From NCBI GenBank assembly GCA_000149265.1, contig CH003228.1, positions 2,086,386-2,150,385 on the forward strand: a stretch of DNA of 64,000 nucleotides, in the 5' to 3' direction. This DNA is from Ciona savignyi (taxonomy: Eukaryota > Chordata > Ascidiacea > Phlebobranchia > Cionidae). Under the pieces are notes generated by a model. It searched no databases and was not told the DNA's origin. It was given only the letters and a program-made list of their open reading frames with translations. Shown here in pieces: positions 38,111 to 64,000 of this stretch (the first letter of the stretch is position 1; each line of letters begins with the position of its first letter). A program made the translations under genes and the position numbers.

Positions 38111-38116
38111 TTTATT
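38111..38116 (-). terminator. NuMA polyadenylation signal
   Basis: AATAAA on the minus strand lies 20 bases after the proposed NuMA stop codon (38136-38138), giving a very short 3' UTR. Confidence 0.55.
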
Positions 38117-38135
38117 TTCAGAATGCAACATTGGC

Positions 38136-54527
<16,392 letters not shown>

Positions 54528-55004
54528 TTTGAAAAAAATATAATTCACTCCATAAAATCACAGCAAAATAAAGAAATACACCTTACAGTCAAGATATAAA
54601 AGTTAGCCTACACTGGTATGCTTAAAACAGAAATAAGGTTATTAAACATGGGTTAATTTTTTCGAAGAACTTAATACTAATCAAAAATAAAGAAAAATTA
54701 AATAATGTAAATACAAAACGAAAGCGGCCCTGTGGGTTAATAAATAAACAAGGTAGAGACGAAATAATCGCCTTTTAAAAAAATCAATAATATCGGCATT
54801 CGCGCCATTTTTAAGCAGCTATTTGATTGGGTATTTCTTAACGCTTCACTAAACACAGCAGGTGTTTGAAAAATATACATTTTTATCTTACTCTGCTTTT
54901 TCGAGGATGTCAGTTATGCAAACGCAACTTAATAAAACGTATGAAAAGTAAACACTCTCTGTCTGGCTGGTCAGATCAACTCGTAAAAACCGGGTGGTCT
55001 ACAG

Positions 55005-55272
55005 CAGTGGTTCTTAAAAATTGTTTAGTCGCACCCCCTTGACGTTTGTCATTTATGCTCACGCCTCACACCACCTCAAAAATCAAAATAAAGAAAAATG
55101 GAACAATAATTTATTGGCCATTTTCCTGCTTAGTGTGAAGGATGCAACTGTTTTTGGGAAACTAGTGGTTTAATTAGAGGCATGGTTGAAGGCAACGTAC
55201 ATCGAAGATCTGGTTCGTCTGTTAGACCAATCTTTAACTGTCATGCTCGCGCCCCCAATTGAAGAATCCCTG
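55005..55272. mobile_element. Non-autonomous hAT MITE (268 bp)
   Basis: The left end CAGTGGTTCTTAAA and right end GAAGAATCCCTG are worn inverted repeats. Inside, 'cgcacccccttgacg' and 'ctcgcgcccccaattg' echo each other. A perfect 8-bp duplication, gtctacag, flanks it (54997-55004 and 55273-55280). Confidence 0.82.
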
Positions 55273-55333
55273 GTCTACAGTAAACCGAAACGTTGGGATG
55301 ACGAAAACATCCGCAAGCAAGACAATTGTGTCA

Positions 55334-55521
55334 TTGAGTAGGGTACTTACATTGCCTGAACCCAATGGATTGATAGGTTTTACTACATTGAGCGAACGAT
55401 TCAATCATACACAACATATTGTAATAGCTCCGGCAACCTGGTGGTAAGGGTGCGGTAATCTGTCTGATTGTAATCTGAATGTCCTAACGCCCCTCGCGTT
55501 TTCGTATTCACAGGGATAATA
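55334..55521 (+). repeat. SINE 3' two-thirds
   Basis: The blocks 'cattgcctgaacccaatgga', 'attgtaatagctccggcaac', 'gcggtaatctgtctgattg' and 'cgcgttttcgtattcacagg' match the local SINE family. The tRNA-like head is lost. Confidence 0.7.
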
Positions 55522-56347
55522 GTATGAATATACTATACTATACTAACTTGGCGGTTTTCCCATTCTATTTGTTTATAGACATTTTAAGTTCAGTGTCAAT
55601 TTTCCATTTAATGGCTTTAATTTATAAAGCATTATTGTTATTGCTTTAGTCAGTATAGTGTAAATATTTTGAATGTAAGACTAACGGGGTTAAGCAATAA
55701 CATACATAACATGTTTTATTATCCACCATAATAACAATGCAGTTTCCTTGCCTTTCTCCTTCACCATCATTTTTAATATTAAAGTTCAAAATGACGTTTT
55801 TTTAGTTCAGTAAACGTCAATGGACTAAAAACAAATCATCAGCCAACTTATTTTTGTGTTTTTTTATCGGGTAATGCTTCGAACCTACATGTAAGTCTTA
55901 TTTCGTATGGAATTTGGTACATAAATCGGTGACACTAATCAATTTTGCTACACAACCGAAAACTAAGGTGTATTTTAGTTAACTAATGAAAACGTGGGAC
56001 TTTTTATGTAAAAATTCCCTACTTCTACCATAGAGTACTACGCTTCCACACGAGAGATAAACAAGGTGGAGAGAGAAGGGAAAAAAGACGAAGTTTTAGC
56101 TTTGTATTTATGGTTTGTTAGTTCTCTCCAATCAAGCGTTGAGGAAACTACACCGTTTAAAAATTGCAAGTCATTATGAATCTCACAATGTAATCATAAA
56201 CATGTGATGTTGTTCTACTGGGTGGAAAGTTTGGAATGTGCCTACTTAAAGACCAGTTTGTGAAGGCAATATGCCAGTCACAAGTAGAAACAATAAATGT
56301 ATACACCTATGATATGGTATTTGCAGTAATTTTTATTAATCGCACTT

Positions 56348-59300
56348 ATGTATCATCGTCGCAGGCTGCTGTATATACTAGTAGAAAAGAAAGGTTTAGT
56401 GAATAAACAAACAATGACTAAAAGTGTAAGTGGTGGCTGGGTCAGAACTGAAATCACAATGACAGGGAAAACTGTCATTATCACGGGCGCCAATACCGGC
56501 ATCGGATTGGAAACAGCGATTGATTTGGTGAAACGCGGAGCAAGAGTAATTCTTGGCTGCAGGAACACTGATAAAGCGGAAGCAGCAAAACAACGGGTGA
56601 TTGTGGACTTGGTTATGCATATGTTTATCTGGGACGGAGTAAAATGCGGATTGTCCTACACCGACATGCTTAAAATTAAATACTAATTTCACATAGTAGT
56701 CTGTATAAAATCTAAACGCCGTCAGTGGGTTAGGAATTAGTATAAATTTGCGCCTGAGTATATTATAGTAGTGTTTTTGGCGGTGGCCTTTAGTCCATAC
56801 CAGGGGTGGGTTTGGCCAACTCGCAGACTATATCTAACCATACCCTTTAATTAAGATATTATATTGTTCATATAATAATCCGGCCCACCAAGAAATTCAT
56901 TTTCTCACATCTTGCCCGCCGATTAGAGAAGCCCGCTTTAAATCATGGGCCATATTTTGTTTGTCACTGTTGATAAAAAATATTAAACTGAAAAATACGG
57001 CACATTAGTGGTTAAAACCAAAAGCACCGACGCACAAATATAGCGGTGACATCGCTATATAGTCTTGCAATCTGTCCATAACATCCGGCCTCCGGCGGTT
57101 CAGAATAAAAGACCACGCGGGCCGTATAGTTAGTTCATGTCTGTTTGGTCTATACAGATATTCGCTTTATACGCGGTACACAAAAATTCGCGTATTAAAA
57201 AAAAATTTCAAATTTGTTACCCAGGCCGTAATTTTTCTGACAACACACTTTCTGCAAACGTAACATTTTTTCTTTAATGTATTTTTAAATTAACATAAAA
57301 ATGTGTAAAAGCAGTGTCAAATATAAGTACGGTGCTTAAGACTAGATATTTTTTAAAAGACGTAGTAAATACGCTCATACGGTTTAGCATAGACTTGTGT
57401 GACGCGTTAAGAGATCGCGCATCACAGTCGCTGCAAAACGAGTTTAAAAAGGCGAAGAAGACACTATACTATGGTTTTGTAAAAAGCGTGCAGAAAACGT
57501 ACTGCATGGGCAATTTAAAAACATTTCATCAGATGATCACGTGATTAACCAGTAAGGTCGTTTAAATATATTAAATGAAACGTAATTTAAATTACAGTGA
57601 TTTTAATTTTATTTAAATGTGATATATGTGAAACGCATAATAATATCATTATGGGTATTTTTTTTTTAAAAACGGGCACATGCCAATTTTTTGTTGTTGT
57701 TGAACTTGTTGACAGGGCGTCCAAAATAATGGAAAAGGAGTTGTCAAATCAGAATAAAAGTTTTATTAAAGTTAGCTAACATGGCCGGATGGCCGGGATA
57801 TGTCCAATAAAATAATTTAGGGTTTTACCCCAGGGGAATTCCCGTGGCTGTTAACTTGTAAACATAACAAGGATGAGTTTTGGCTCATGTGAGATACAAC
57901 ACAAAGGAATTTCTTAAATATCCATGAAATAAGACCGCCTTGTTTCTCCATTTCCAAAGCTGATATTTTGTTATGTTGGTTTAATTTGTGAATAAACATA
58001 AAGGAATTGGGTAATCAGGTTGAAAATGCTGGTAGTGGTAGATTAACACTCCTTGTAGCTACTATGTCCTAGATTTTTCAAGTCTATAGTGTGACAACTA
58101 ATCAAAGTCAAATAACCCACTGCTACCACAAAAGGAGATTACACGGATGTCCAATTAGGATTATACCTCGAAATGTTTAACATAACTTAACAAGCCAGTG
58201 GGTCTCATCAGCATTGTTTATAATTTAAATTTTAACAGAAATAAATCGAAAGCTACATTAGCTAATATAAGGTGTAACTGTGGCTTTTATAATGATTAAA
58301 TAGAACACTTTAACTCCACTAAATCCTTGATGCTTTAGATTTTCCCATTGTGGTTATGCAAAACTGTCTCTTTATTGTGGTGTAGTGGGGTTATCGCATT
58401 CACTACCGGTACTGGAAACTTTTAAATAGCACTGTTATCTTGAATTTTTATACTTATCAATCTTATATTTGCATTGTAGATTGTTACCGAGACTGAAGGA
58501 AACGAAGATAAAGTAATCTTAAAGAAATTAGATCTGTCCTCCCTTTCGTCGGTTCGCTCCTTTGCAAAAGAAATTATTGAAACTGAATCCAAGATAAATG
58601 TTTTGCTGAACAATGCTGGTAGGCATTAACCTTTAAGTTTTTATTTTTGGCCAACAGGTAAACAGCACAAGAGAATGTAACTCACCGCCTTGAACTTTCA
58701 GCCTTTGACTGACTTTCAGCCTTTGACACCGCCTTTAGCTTTGACTGAATGGAACATAGAATATTTAGGTTTTTCCCTGTAATTGGAAAAAAGGATAAAT
58801 GCATCCACCATCATGTTACCGGAGCATTGCAGTGTTTTGTATATGATTAAAACATTGAAACAAATAACCGATCATACTAAATATCCCTACTAGATTTATA
58901 ACAGACAATGTAAGTGTATTCTGTCAACCATACAACAGTGTAATATATAACAAAGTCGGATTTTGCATTAACAGGTGTTATGATGATTCCAAAAGGGAAG
59001 ACAGAAGACGGCTTTGAAACTCACTATGGAGTCAACCACCTTGGTCACTTCTTACTTACCAATCTCCTGCTTGATCTTATAAAGGTTACTAAGAAAATCA
59101 CATAATAAAAATTGTTTACCAATGATGCAATTTATTTGCAGAAAAGTGCACCAAGTCGAATCGTAAGCGTTTCCTCTTCGGCACATAACGTATGGTCACC
59201 AAACCTTGATTTCGATGACATGAACTACGATCGAAACTACTCTGAGACTTCAGCTTATTCCCGTAGTAAACTGATGAACATATTGTTTACACGAGAACTT

Positions 59301-59754
59301 AGTAAACGGCTTGAAGGTATTACAAAAGCTTGAGGATGTATATTGCGAGCAAATTGTTTTACACTTCTTTTGGAAATAGGTACGAATGTGACTGCCAACT
59401 CTCTCCACCCTGGTGCAGTTCGTACTGAATTGGCTCGACACGTGTATGGGTCGAATTGGAAGTGGTTCATCCAACCATTTTTAGCCTTGTTTGGCAAAAC
59501 ACCGGCTAAAGGCGCACAAACCAACATCTACCTTTGTGTTGCACCAGAACTGGAGAATGTCACTGGAAAATACTTTGCGTATGTTCTCCCATTGTTAGTT
59601 TCTTCGCCAACATATATTAATTAAAAGTTGTTTTTTAATTTAACGCAGAGATTGTGCTGTCAAGGGTGAAAGCAATGCGGCAAAAAACGACGACGTGGCA
59701 AAGCGACTTTGGGATGTGAGCATGAACGCAACAGGATTAACACAAACTATATAA
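56348..59754 (+). CDS. Retinol dehydrogenase 11-14-like short-chain dehydrogenase (SDR)
   Basis: Six exons join in phase into 325 residues: 56348-56596, 58480-58618, 58975-59084, 59142-59316, 59380-59578 and 59649-59754. The cofactor motif TGANTGIG, the NNAG motif, the catalytic Ser in SVSSSAH and Tyr-x3-Lys (AYSRSK) are all present. [29 protein letters not shown] and the C-terminal VAKRLWD are typical of the RDH11/12/13/14 group, which reduces retinal or other lipid aldehydes with NADPH on ER or mitochondrial membranes. The first ATG (56348) gives a basic, weakly hydrophobic N-terminus; a later ATG at 56414 or 56459 is possible. Intron 1 is 1.9 kb and holds a hAT remnant. The exact RDH subtype cannot be fixed by eye. 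Confidence 0.9.
56801..56960 (+). mobile_element. hAT remnant in SDR intron 1
   Basis: It begins CAGGGGTGGGTTTGGCC and continues with 'ccggcccacc' and 'cttgcccgcc' stretches typical of this MITE group. No matching right end or target duplication was found, so it is probably truncated. The remnant at 38000-38097 carries the corresponding right end (CCCACCCCTG). Confidence 0.4.
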
Positions 59755-59810
59755 AGTGAACTTTCAACTTTTAATTATTTTTCGAGAAAATGATTGTATT
59801 GAACCAAAGC

Positions 59811-59816
59811 AATAAA
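59811..59816 (+). terminator. SDR polyadenylation signal
   Basis: AATAAA lies 57 bases after the SDR stop codon on the same strand. Confidence 0.6.
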
Positions 59817-59831
59817 AATGTTTTAATTTCA

Positions 59832-59908
59832 TACACAGCAATAGCTCCAACAGCCTAACAATGCATGTGTGATACCGCCTCTTTCTTTTCTATTTAATTG
59901 TATAAACT
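59832..59908 (+). repeat. SINE 3' fragment
   Basis: 'cacagcaatagctccaacag' and 'gcatgtgtgataccgcct' are worn versions of the SINE 3' blocks, just beyond the SDR poly(A) signal. Confidence 0.45.
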
Positions 59909-61121
59909 ATCCTATATATCCTTCTAATTCAAAGCTACCTCCACCTTCCCAATTTACTAGCTTTAATCAAATCTGCTGTTATTATATGAACTGTAAAACT
60001 GCACTTTTTTAAATAAAACCAGCAATGCAATTAGCAAAACATAAGTAGAAGAAACAATGTAATTTACTTACCAATATTAATTGATTTTCAAAATAGTTTG
60101 TTTTGAAAAATTACAATAGTTGCAGGTTTTGCAAATAACTGATGTGCTTTTCTAATTTCCATATTTATGTAGCTTAAACCCATATATACTTAAGATTATT
60201 TTATCAATTGATCGATAGTCAAAGAAGTTTTTGAAGACCCAAAAATTGTTTGGAACAGAGACCACTAGAAAAGCAGCATCAACCAGTAACACGACTGGTA
60301 ATGTTCAAAATAGAAAAAAACATGACAACAGAGAGCCAGCAGTTAGCTTATTAACACTTTTACAAAATTACCTTATTTTAAAGACTATTTGTGTCTTGTG
60401 TGCAACATTAGGTATGGACAATAAAGAGTTTCGAATCTTTATATGTAATTTAATAAGAATAGTTGGGATTCAGAATTAAAAACATATTCATGGCTGCGAT
60501 CGATCGCGCAACAAAAATCGTTTCACCAATTCTACAACGGTCGGCATTTAGAGACTAGGTCTAGTCTTGATTAACACTGCATTAAGATAATGAAAAAATA
60601 TGTCATGGTCTCATTATTGTTTAAAAGTATATGGCTAGTTAAATTCGCAGCATGAAAGAACACTGCACAGGTTTTGGACATAAAAAACAAATGGTAAAGT
60701 GTGCGCTGGCTATAGCTATGCACAATCTTGCATGTTTCTGGGCAGTTGTTTGTTTCATTTTAGTAAGAGTAACACAAGCTTGTCCACCTACATTTAAGCA
60801 TGTATGAGGGTCAAACCCTTGGTTTGTAAGTGGAATAGAAACAAAATTTCTAATGGTTTACTAAACTTTTATTGTTATTGTTCAACAATAAATTTTAATT
60901 CAAAATTATATACATAAATCTTTTAACATTATAAACATTTTTCTACATTAACACTTACTTATAATTTGGTAAAATAAATAAAAAAATTTGAATCATTTAT
61001 TATTCAAAATGAAAATTGATTCTGGCTGGCGTAATCCTTGCATATTGATGAATTTTCAATTAGATATATATATATTCATTTGCGCGATTTCCTAAATTGA
61101 TCATTTCAGCTGTAATAATAT

Positions 61122-62257
61122 TTAAAGTTTGCATGATTTCTCCTCATGCGGTAGAAACTCGGGCAAATTCTTGCAAATCATTGGAATGCATTTGTTTGTG
61201 AGTTTAGCTTGGGAAAATACAGCTTCTCCGGTGTAAGAATCTCGATAAGAACTCATGTCAAGTTTTTTCATGCATTTCCAACCAGAAGTAGAAAGCATTT
61301 TAACCGTTTTATCAGAAGTAGCGAAACCAACAATGTAATCAAAATGACGGTCAATTGCCAGTTGCTCTGTCCTAGAAAAAAATAAATAGATTATTATAGA
61401 CAGTAAAAATTGACTCTTATTTAGTTTTACAATTCACAACCAAATCTATTTTCATGGCAATGATTATAAACGTTATACCTTTACCTTCGAAAAAGTTCAG
61501 TACCGATGCCTTGGTTATAAAGGTTTCGTGAAACTGCAATAATATCTTCAACTAGAATATTTGTTGTCTCTAATTCCTCTGCCAGTGTAGTTTCTGACCA
61601 TTGAGCAAACTGAAATATAAATACACAGAGCAACTGGTTAAAACTAAAGTTATAAACTATTACAATTATAGCTTTAACTTTACGCCTGCAACGAAAATCA
61701 TTGCTACATATTATAATTCATTTTATCAAAAACTTTTTATAGATGCAATAAATTTCCTGATAAATTTTACAAAATAATGTTTATTGCTTAGAGTAAAAAA
61801 CTTGTAATTATTATGCTTGCATAAATCAAAATTTGTCTTACTCGAAACAAATAGCTCATTTTGTCCATCGATGTATTCACTTCAGGCTTAGGTTTCCATG
61901 GTGCACACATTGAAATTCCACAAATCTTATTTGTTTCGTCATCAATTGCAGCGATGGATAAATTTAAAGGTATCGTCTCCTAGTTTAAAAAGGAATTCGA
62001 ACTGTTAGATGTATATATACATGTAGGAGATATTTTTAATGAAATCTAGCAAAAAAATTAGTGCTACTTTTGTATTACAGATACTTTTAGTTGGAAACTA
62101 CCTTGGATTCTGTAGTAGAATAAACACGCATCTCTTCATTCGTTAAACCAAGACATTGTACCATTGGTTCATACGGTGTATAATGCATGTCCAAGAATTT
62201 GCTGACCTCATAAATGTCGTCATCATTTAAGTATCGATATGAAATTGCACTTTTCAT
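61122..62257 (-). CDS. GNAT-family N-acetyltransferase (arylalkylamine-NAT-like)
   Basis: Four exons join in phase into 222 residues: 62102-62257, 61842-61979, 61485-61609 and 61122-61371. The start MKSAISYRYLNDDDIYEVSK is typical of GNAT strand beta-1 and helix alpha-1. The acetyl-CoA loop is in exon 3 (VSRNLYNQGIGTELFRR, a Q-G-I-G version of the R/Q-x-x-G-x-G/A motif). GFATSDKTVKMLSTSGWKC in exon 4 is the usual GNAT motif B area. The layout resembles invertebrate dopamine or arylalkylamine N-acetyltransferase-like proteins. The acceptor substrate cannot be told from sequence. Length is normal for the group and no defect is seen. Confidence 0.8.
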
Positions 62258-62960
62258 GTTATAAGGCTACAGAAAATATCGAACCAGTATATCATCTGAC
62301 ATAAGAAAACAAATTATTAATGTCAAACACCTAAACTATAAAGGACTAGGTAGCCTACAGGTTTTATCTACTGTAGTACTGGTAGATAAAAATCCCGATT
62401 GAAGTAGCTAGTTCTGCTTGCTGTACTGTGCACTATATTTATGATATGCCTAGGAGTTGTGAGTTGCATTTGTCGCATGTCATGGTATGTGCGAGTTAAT
62501 CAATAAAAACATATACTTGTTTTATGTTATTACTATACAACGGGATTAAAAAAAATTGTATGGCCATTCCATTTCATTCTAATTACTGTTGTTCGTGTTA
62601 AGGGACAGTCATGTTCTCTATATTCAGCTACTATATTGTTTGTTGTCTCATACAGTGTTTGTAGAAAGCCTGATTTATTTATAAAGAAAAGTGGTATAAG
62701 TAAAAAAATGTACTATATAAACAAATGGCAAAATAAAATATAACAAAGCTAATACCGGTCAAAAAATGTAAAGGTTTAGTAGATTTTAAATCATGGAGGT
62801 AAACTAGTTTGAGTCATGGAGGTAAATGAAGTATTGTAATTTTAGCTGCAAAACATCATTTTCCCTTTGAATGCGTTGTGTTTACAATTTAAGAATGGTT
62901 TCCATATTACATTTGGGGAAATCCCGTTGTAAATACCCTTTCATCGTGTTGTTAGAAACA

Positions 62961-63371
62961 CAGGGATTGGCAACCCCTGGCACGCATGTCACATCTGGCA
63001 CGCGACCCGCACGCAAAATCTATACTATAAGCATGTACAAACTCAAACTTTCTATAATAAAACTCTAATAGTATTAATAAATTGTCCGACCGGTTAGTCT
63101 GGTGGTTTAGAGCAACGTCTTTCCACAGAACGGTAAGCTATTCGGACAATGCCTGAACCTATAGGATAAATGGGTTCTTCCTAATTGAAGGAATGTTTGT
63201 ATCATACACAACACAATGCAATATCTCCGGTACTCCGACGGTGGGCGCGAAGTGATCTGACGATTGCACGTGTGTTAACCTCCTTTGTTTTCCCATTCAC
63301 GGGGATAAACATAAATATATCTTATTATGTCCATAAACTGACACACTGATTTTAAAAGGTGCCGACCCCTA
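62961..63371. mobile_element. hAT-like remnant interrupted by a SINE
   Basis: The left part starts CAGGGATTGGCAACCCCTGG and continues 'cacgcgacccgcacgc', a common hAT MITE end. The right part ends AAAGGTGCCGACCCCT, the approximate inverse. No 8-bp duplication survives. The SINE at 63086-63312 lies between the two ends and would be a later insertion. Unity of the two ends is an inference. Confidence 0.4.
63086..63312 (+). repeat. Near full-length SINE
   Basis: The copy begins 'ccgaccggttagtctggtgg' with an A-box-like head and carries 'caatgcctgaaccta', 'ataaatgggttcttcctaat', 'tgcaatatctccggtact', 'ccgacggtgggcgcgaagtg', 'atctgacgattgcacgtgtg' and 'attcacggggataaac'. It is among the best preserved 3' ends in the window. 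Confidence 0.8.
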
Positions 63372-64000
63372 CTATAGCCCATACCGTTAAAACAGTACCT
63401 TAATAGATACCGTTACTTTTCGCCTTGCGTTATAGTTGATGCCAATAAATAAGTTGAATCAAAAATTAGCTTAGCACATACCTTTACAAACCTCATCTCT
63501 ATAACTTGGATAAAAAACCCGAGCATCTACCAGCGCAGACTATACATGAATGATATTTATGCCTATAGTTAGCTCGCCGCGGTTAATGCATATACATTAT
63601 ATTAAAAATATTTTAAAGGGATATATCATAAAACAATTATTATAGGCAAACTCCCTCCATATAATATATTCTAATAAACTGCATTTTTAAAACTCTAGCA
63701 TAACCAACTTCTCGTTTTTAAAAGTTTTATTTTCTAGATAAAAATACCGTCGTCTCACAAGTTAATGCGGGCAGGATGTGACTAATCCGGTCTACACACT
63801 TAAGTGTTTGTTTACAGATTCACAAAGTAGCTGCAAAAGTAATGCTGCCTAAATCCCGGCACCGTATACTTAACCATGGTTAATGATTTGCAATCATTGT
63901 CCGAGCGTCGAAGATAACGTTTATTACTTAATTTGGATAGATGTTTGGTTTGCACTTCATCCAACTCATAGTCTCGTAAAGCAAAATGCGGTGATTTGTT

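Larger units (their letters stand above)
37354..38135. other. Gap between convergent DGK and NuMA genes
   Basis: It holds the DGK poly(A) signal (37446-37451), a possible plus-strand exon at 37845-37915, a hAT right-end remnant around 38000-38097 (ending CCCACCCCTG), and the NuMA poly(A) signal (38111-38116). Confidence 0.55.
54528..56347. other. Divergent gap between NuMA and the SDR gene
   Basis: It contains one hAT MITE (55005-55272) and one SINE (55334-55521). I looked for upstream NuMA exons that would encode a hook domain and found none I could support, though exons under 60 codons could be missed by eye. Confidence 0.5.
59755..61121. other. Gap between convergent SDR and GNAT genes
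   Basis: It contains the SDR poly(A) signal (AATAAA at 59811-59816) and a SINE fragment. A plus-strand open frame around 60.23-60.48 kb has no ATG at its start, no splice logic and no recognisable domain, so I do not call it. Confidence 0.5.
62258..64000. other. Right-edge gap upstream of the GNAT gene
   Basis: It contains a hAT-like remnant, a SINE and no coding exon I can support. A gene starting beyond position 64000 could use this DNA. Confidence 0.45.

Noticed and set aside
60231-60479. Possible small gene of 82 codons
   Set aside because: It begins with TTG, not ATG, has no acceptor at its start, and encodes no recognisable segment.

Overview
The window is a piece of a compact, AT-rich chordate genome, most likely a Ciona-type tunicate. 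The evidence is small introns with clean GT/AG borders, an Evx homeobox gene, a type I diacylglycerol kinase, a NuMA-like gene, and many small tRNA-derived SINEs and hAT MITEs. All gene models were assembled by eye from exon borders with a continuous reading phase. Species assignment is an inference.

Layout, left to right: (1) the 5' half of G3BP on the minus strand (420-2789, running off the left edge); (2) about 6.7 kb of gene-free DNA upstream of Evx; (3) Evx on the plus strand (9541-11714, homeodomain split at 46/47); (4) a small single-pass membrane protein (13276-14083); (5) a TE-rich gap; (6) SCNM1, a minor-spliceosome factor, on the minus strand (16729-19605); (7) a tRNA-Thr(UGU) (19891-19963); (8) a four-TM protein resembling the LAPTM4 family with a mucin-like loop of about 21 nine-residue repeats (21638-25727); (9) a complete 23-exon DGK-beta-like kinase (28186-37353); (10) a convergent minus-strand gene of 21 exons and 1555 codons that I identify as NuMA (38136-54527) from its C-terminal LGN-binding-type peptide; (11) inside NuMA intron 5, an apparently intact 3.66 kb hAT transposon (48006-51663) with an 8-bp target duplication and an uninterrupted 785-aa transposase; (12) a retinol-dehydrogenase-like SDR (56348-59754); (13) a GNAT acetyltransferase (61122-62257, minus).

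The genes are unrelated single-copy eukaryotic genes, not an operon or a joint pathway. The most unusual points are the hAT element, whose transposase starts with a PCNA-binding-like (PIP-box) motif and carries eight exact-period 27-bp coding repeats; the mucin-like insertion in the LAPTM-like protein, preceded by a furin-like RLRR; a tunicate NuMA that appears to lack the N-terminal hook domain; three hAT MITEs with perfect 8-bp target duplications; and SINE copies that all lie in one orientation.
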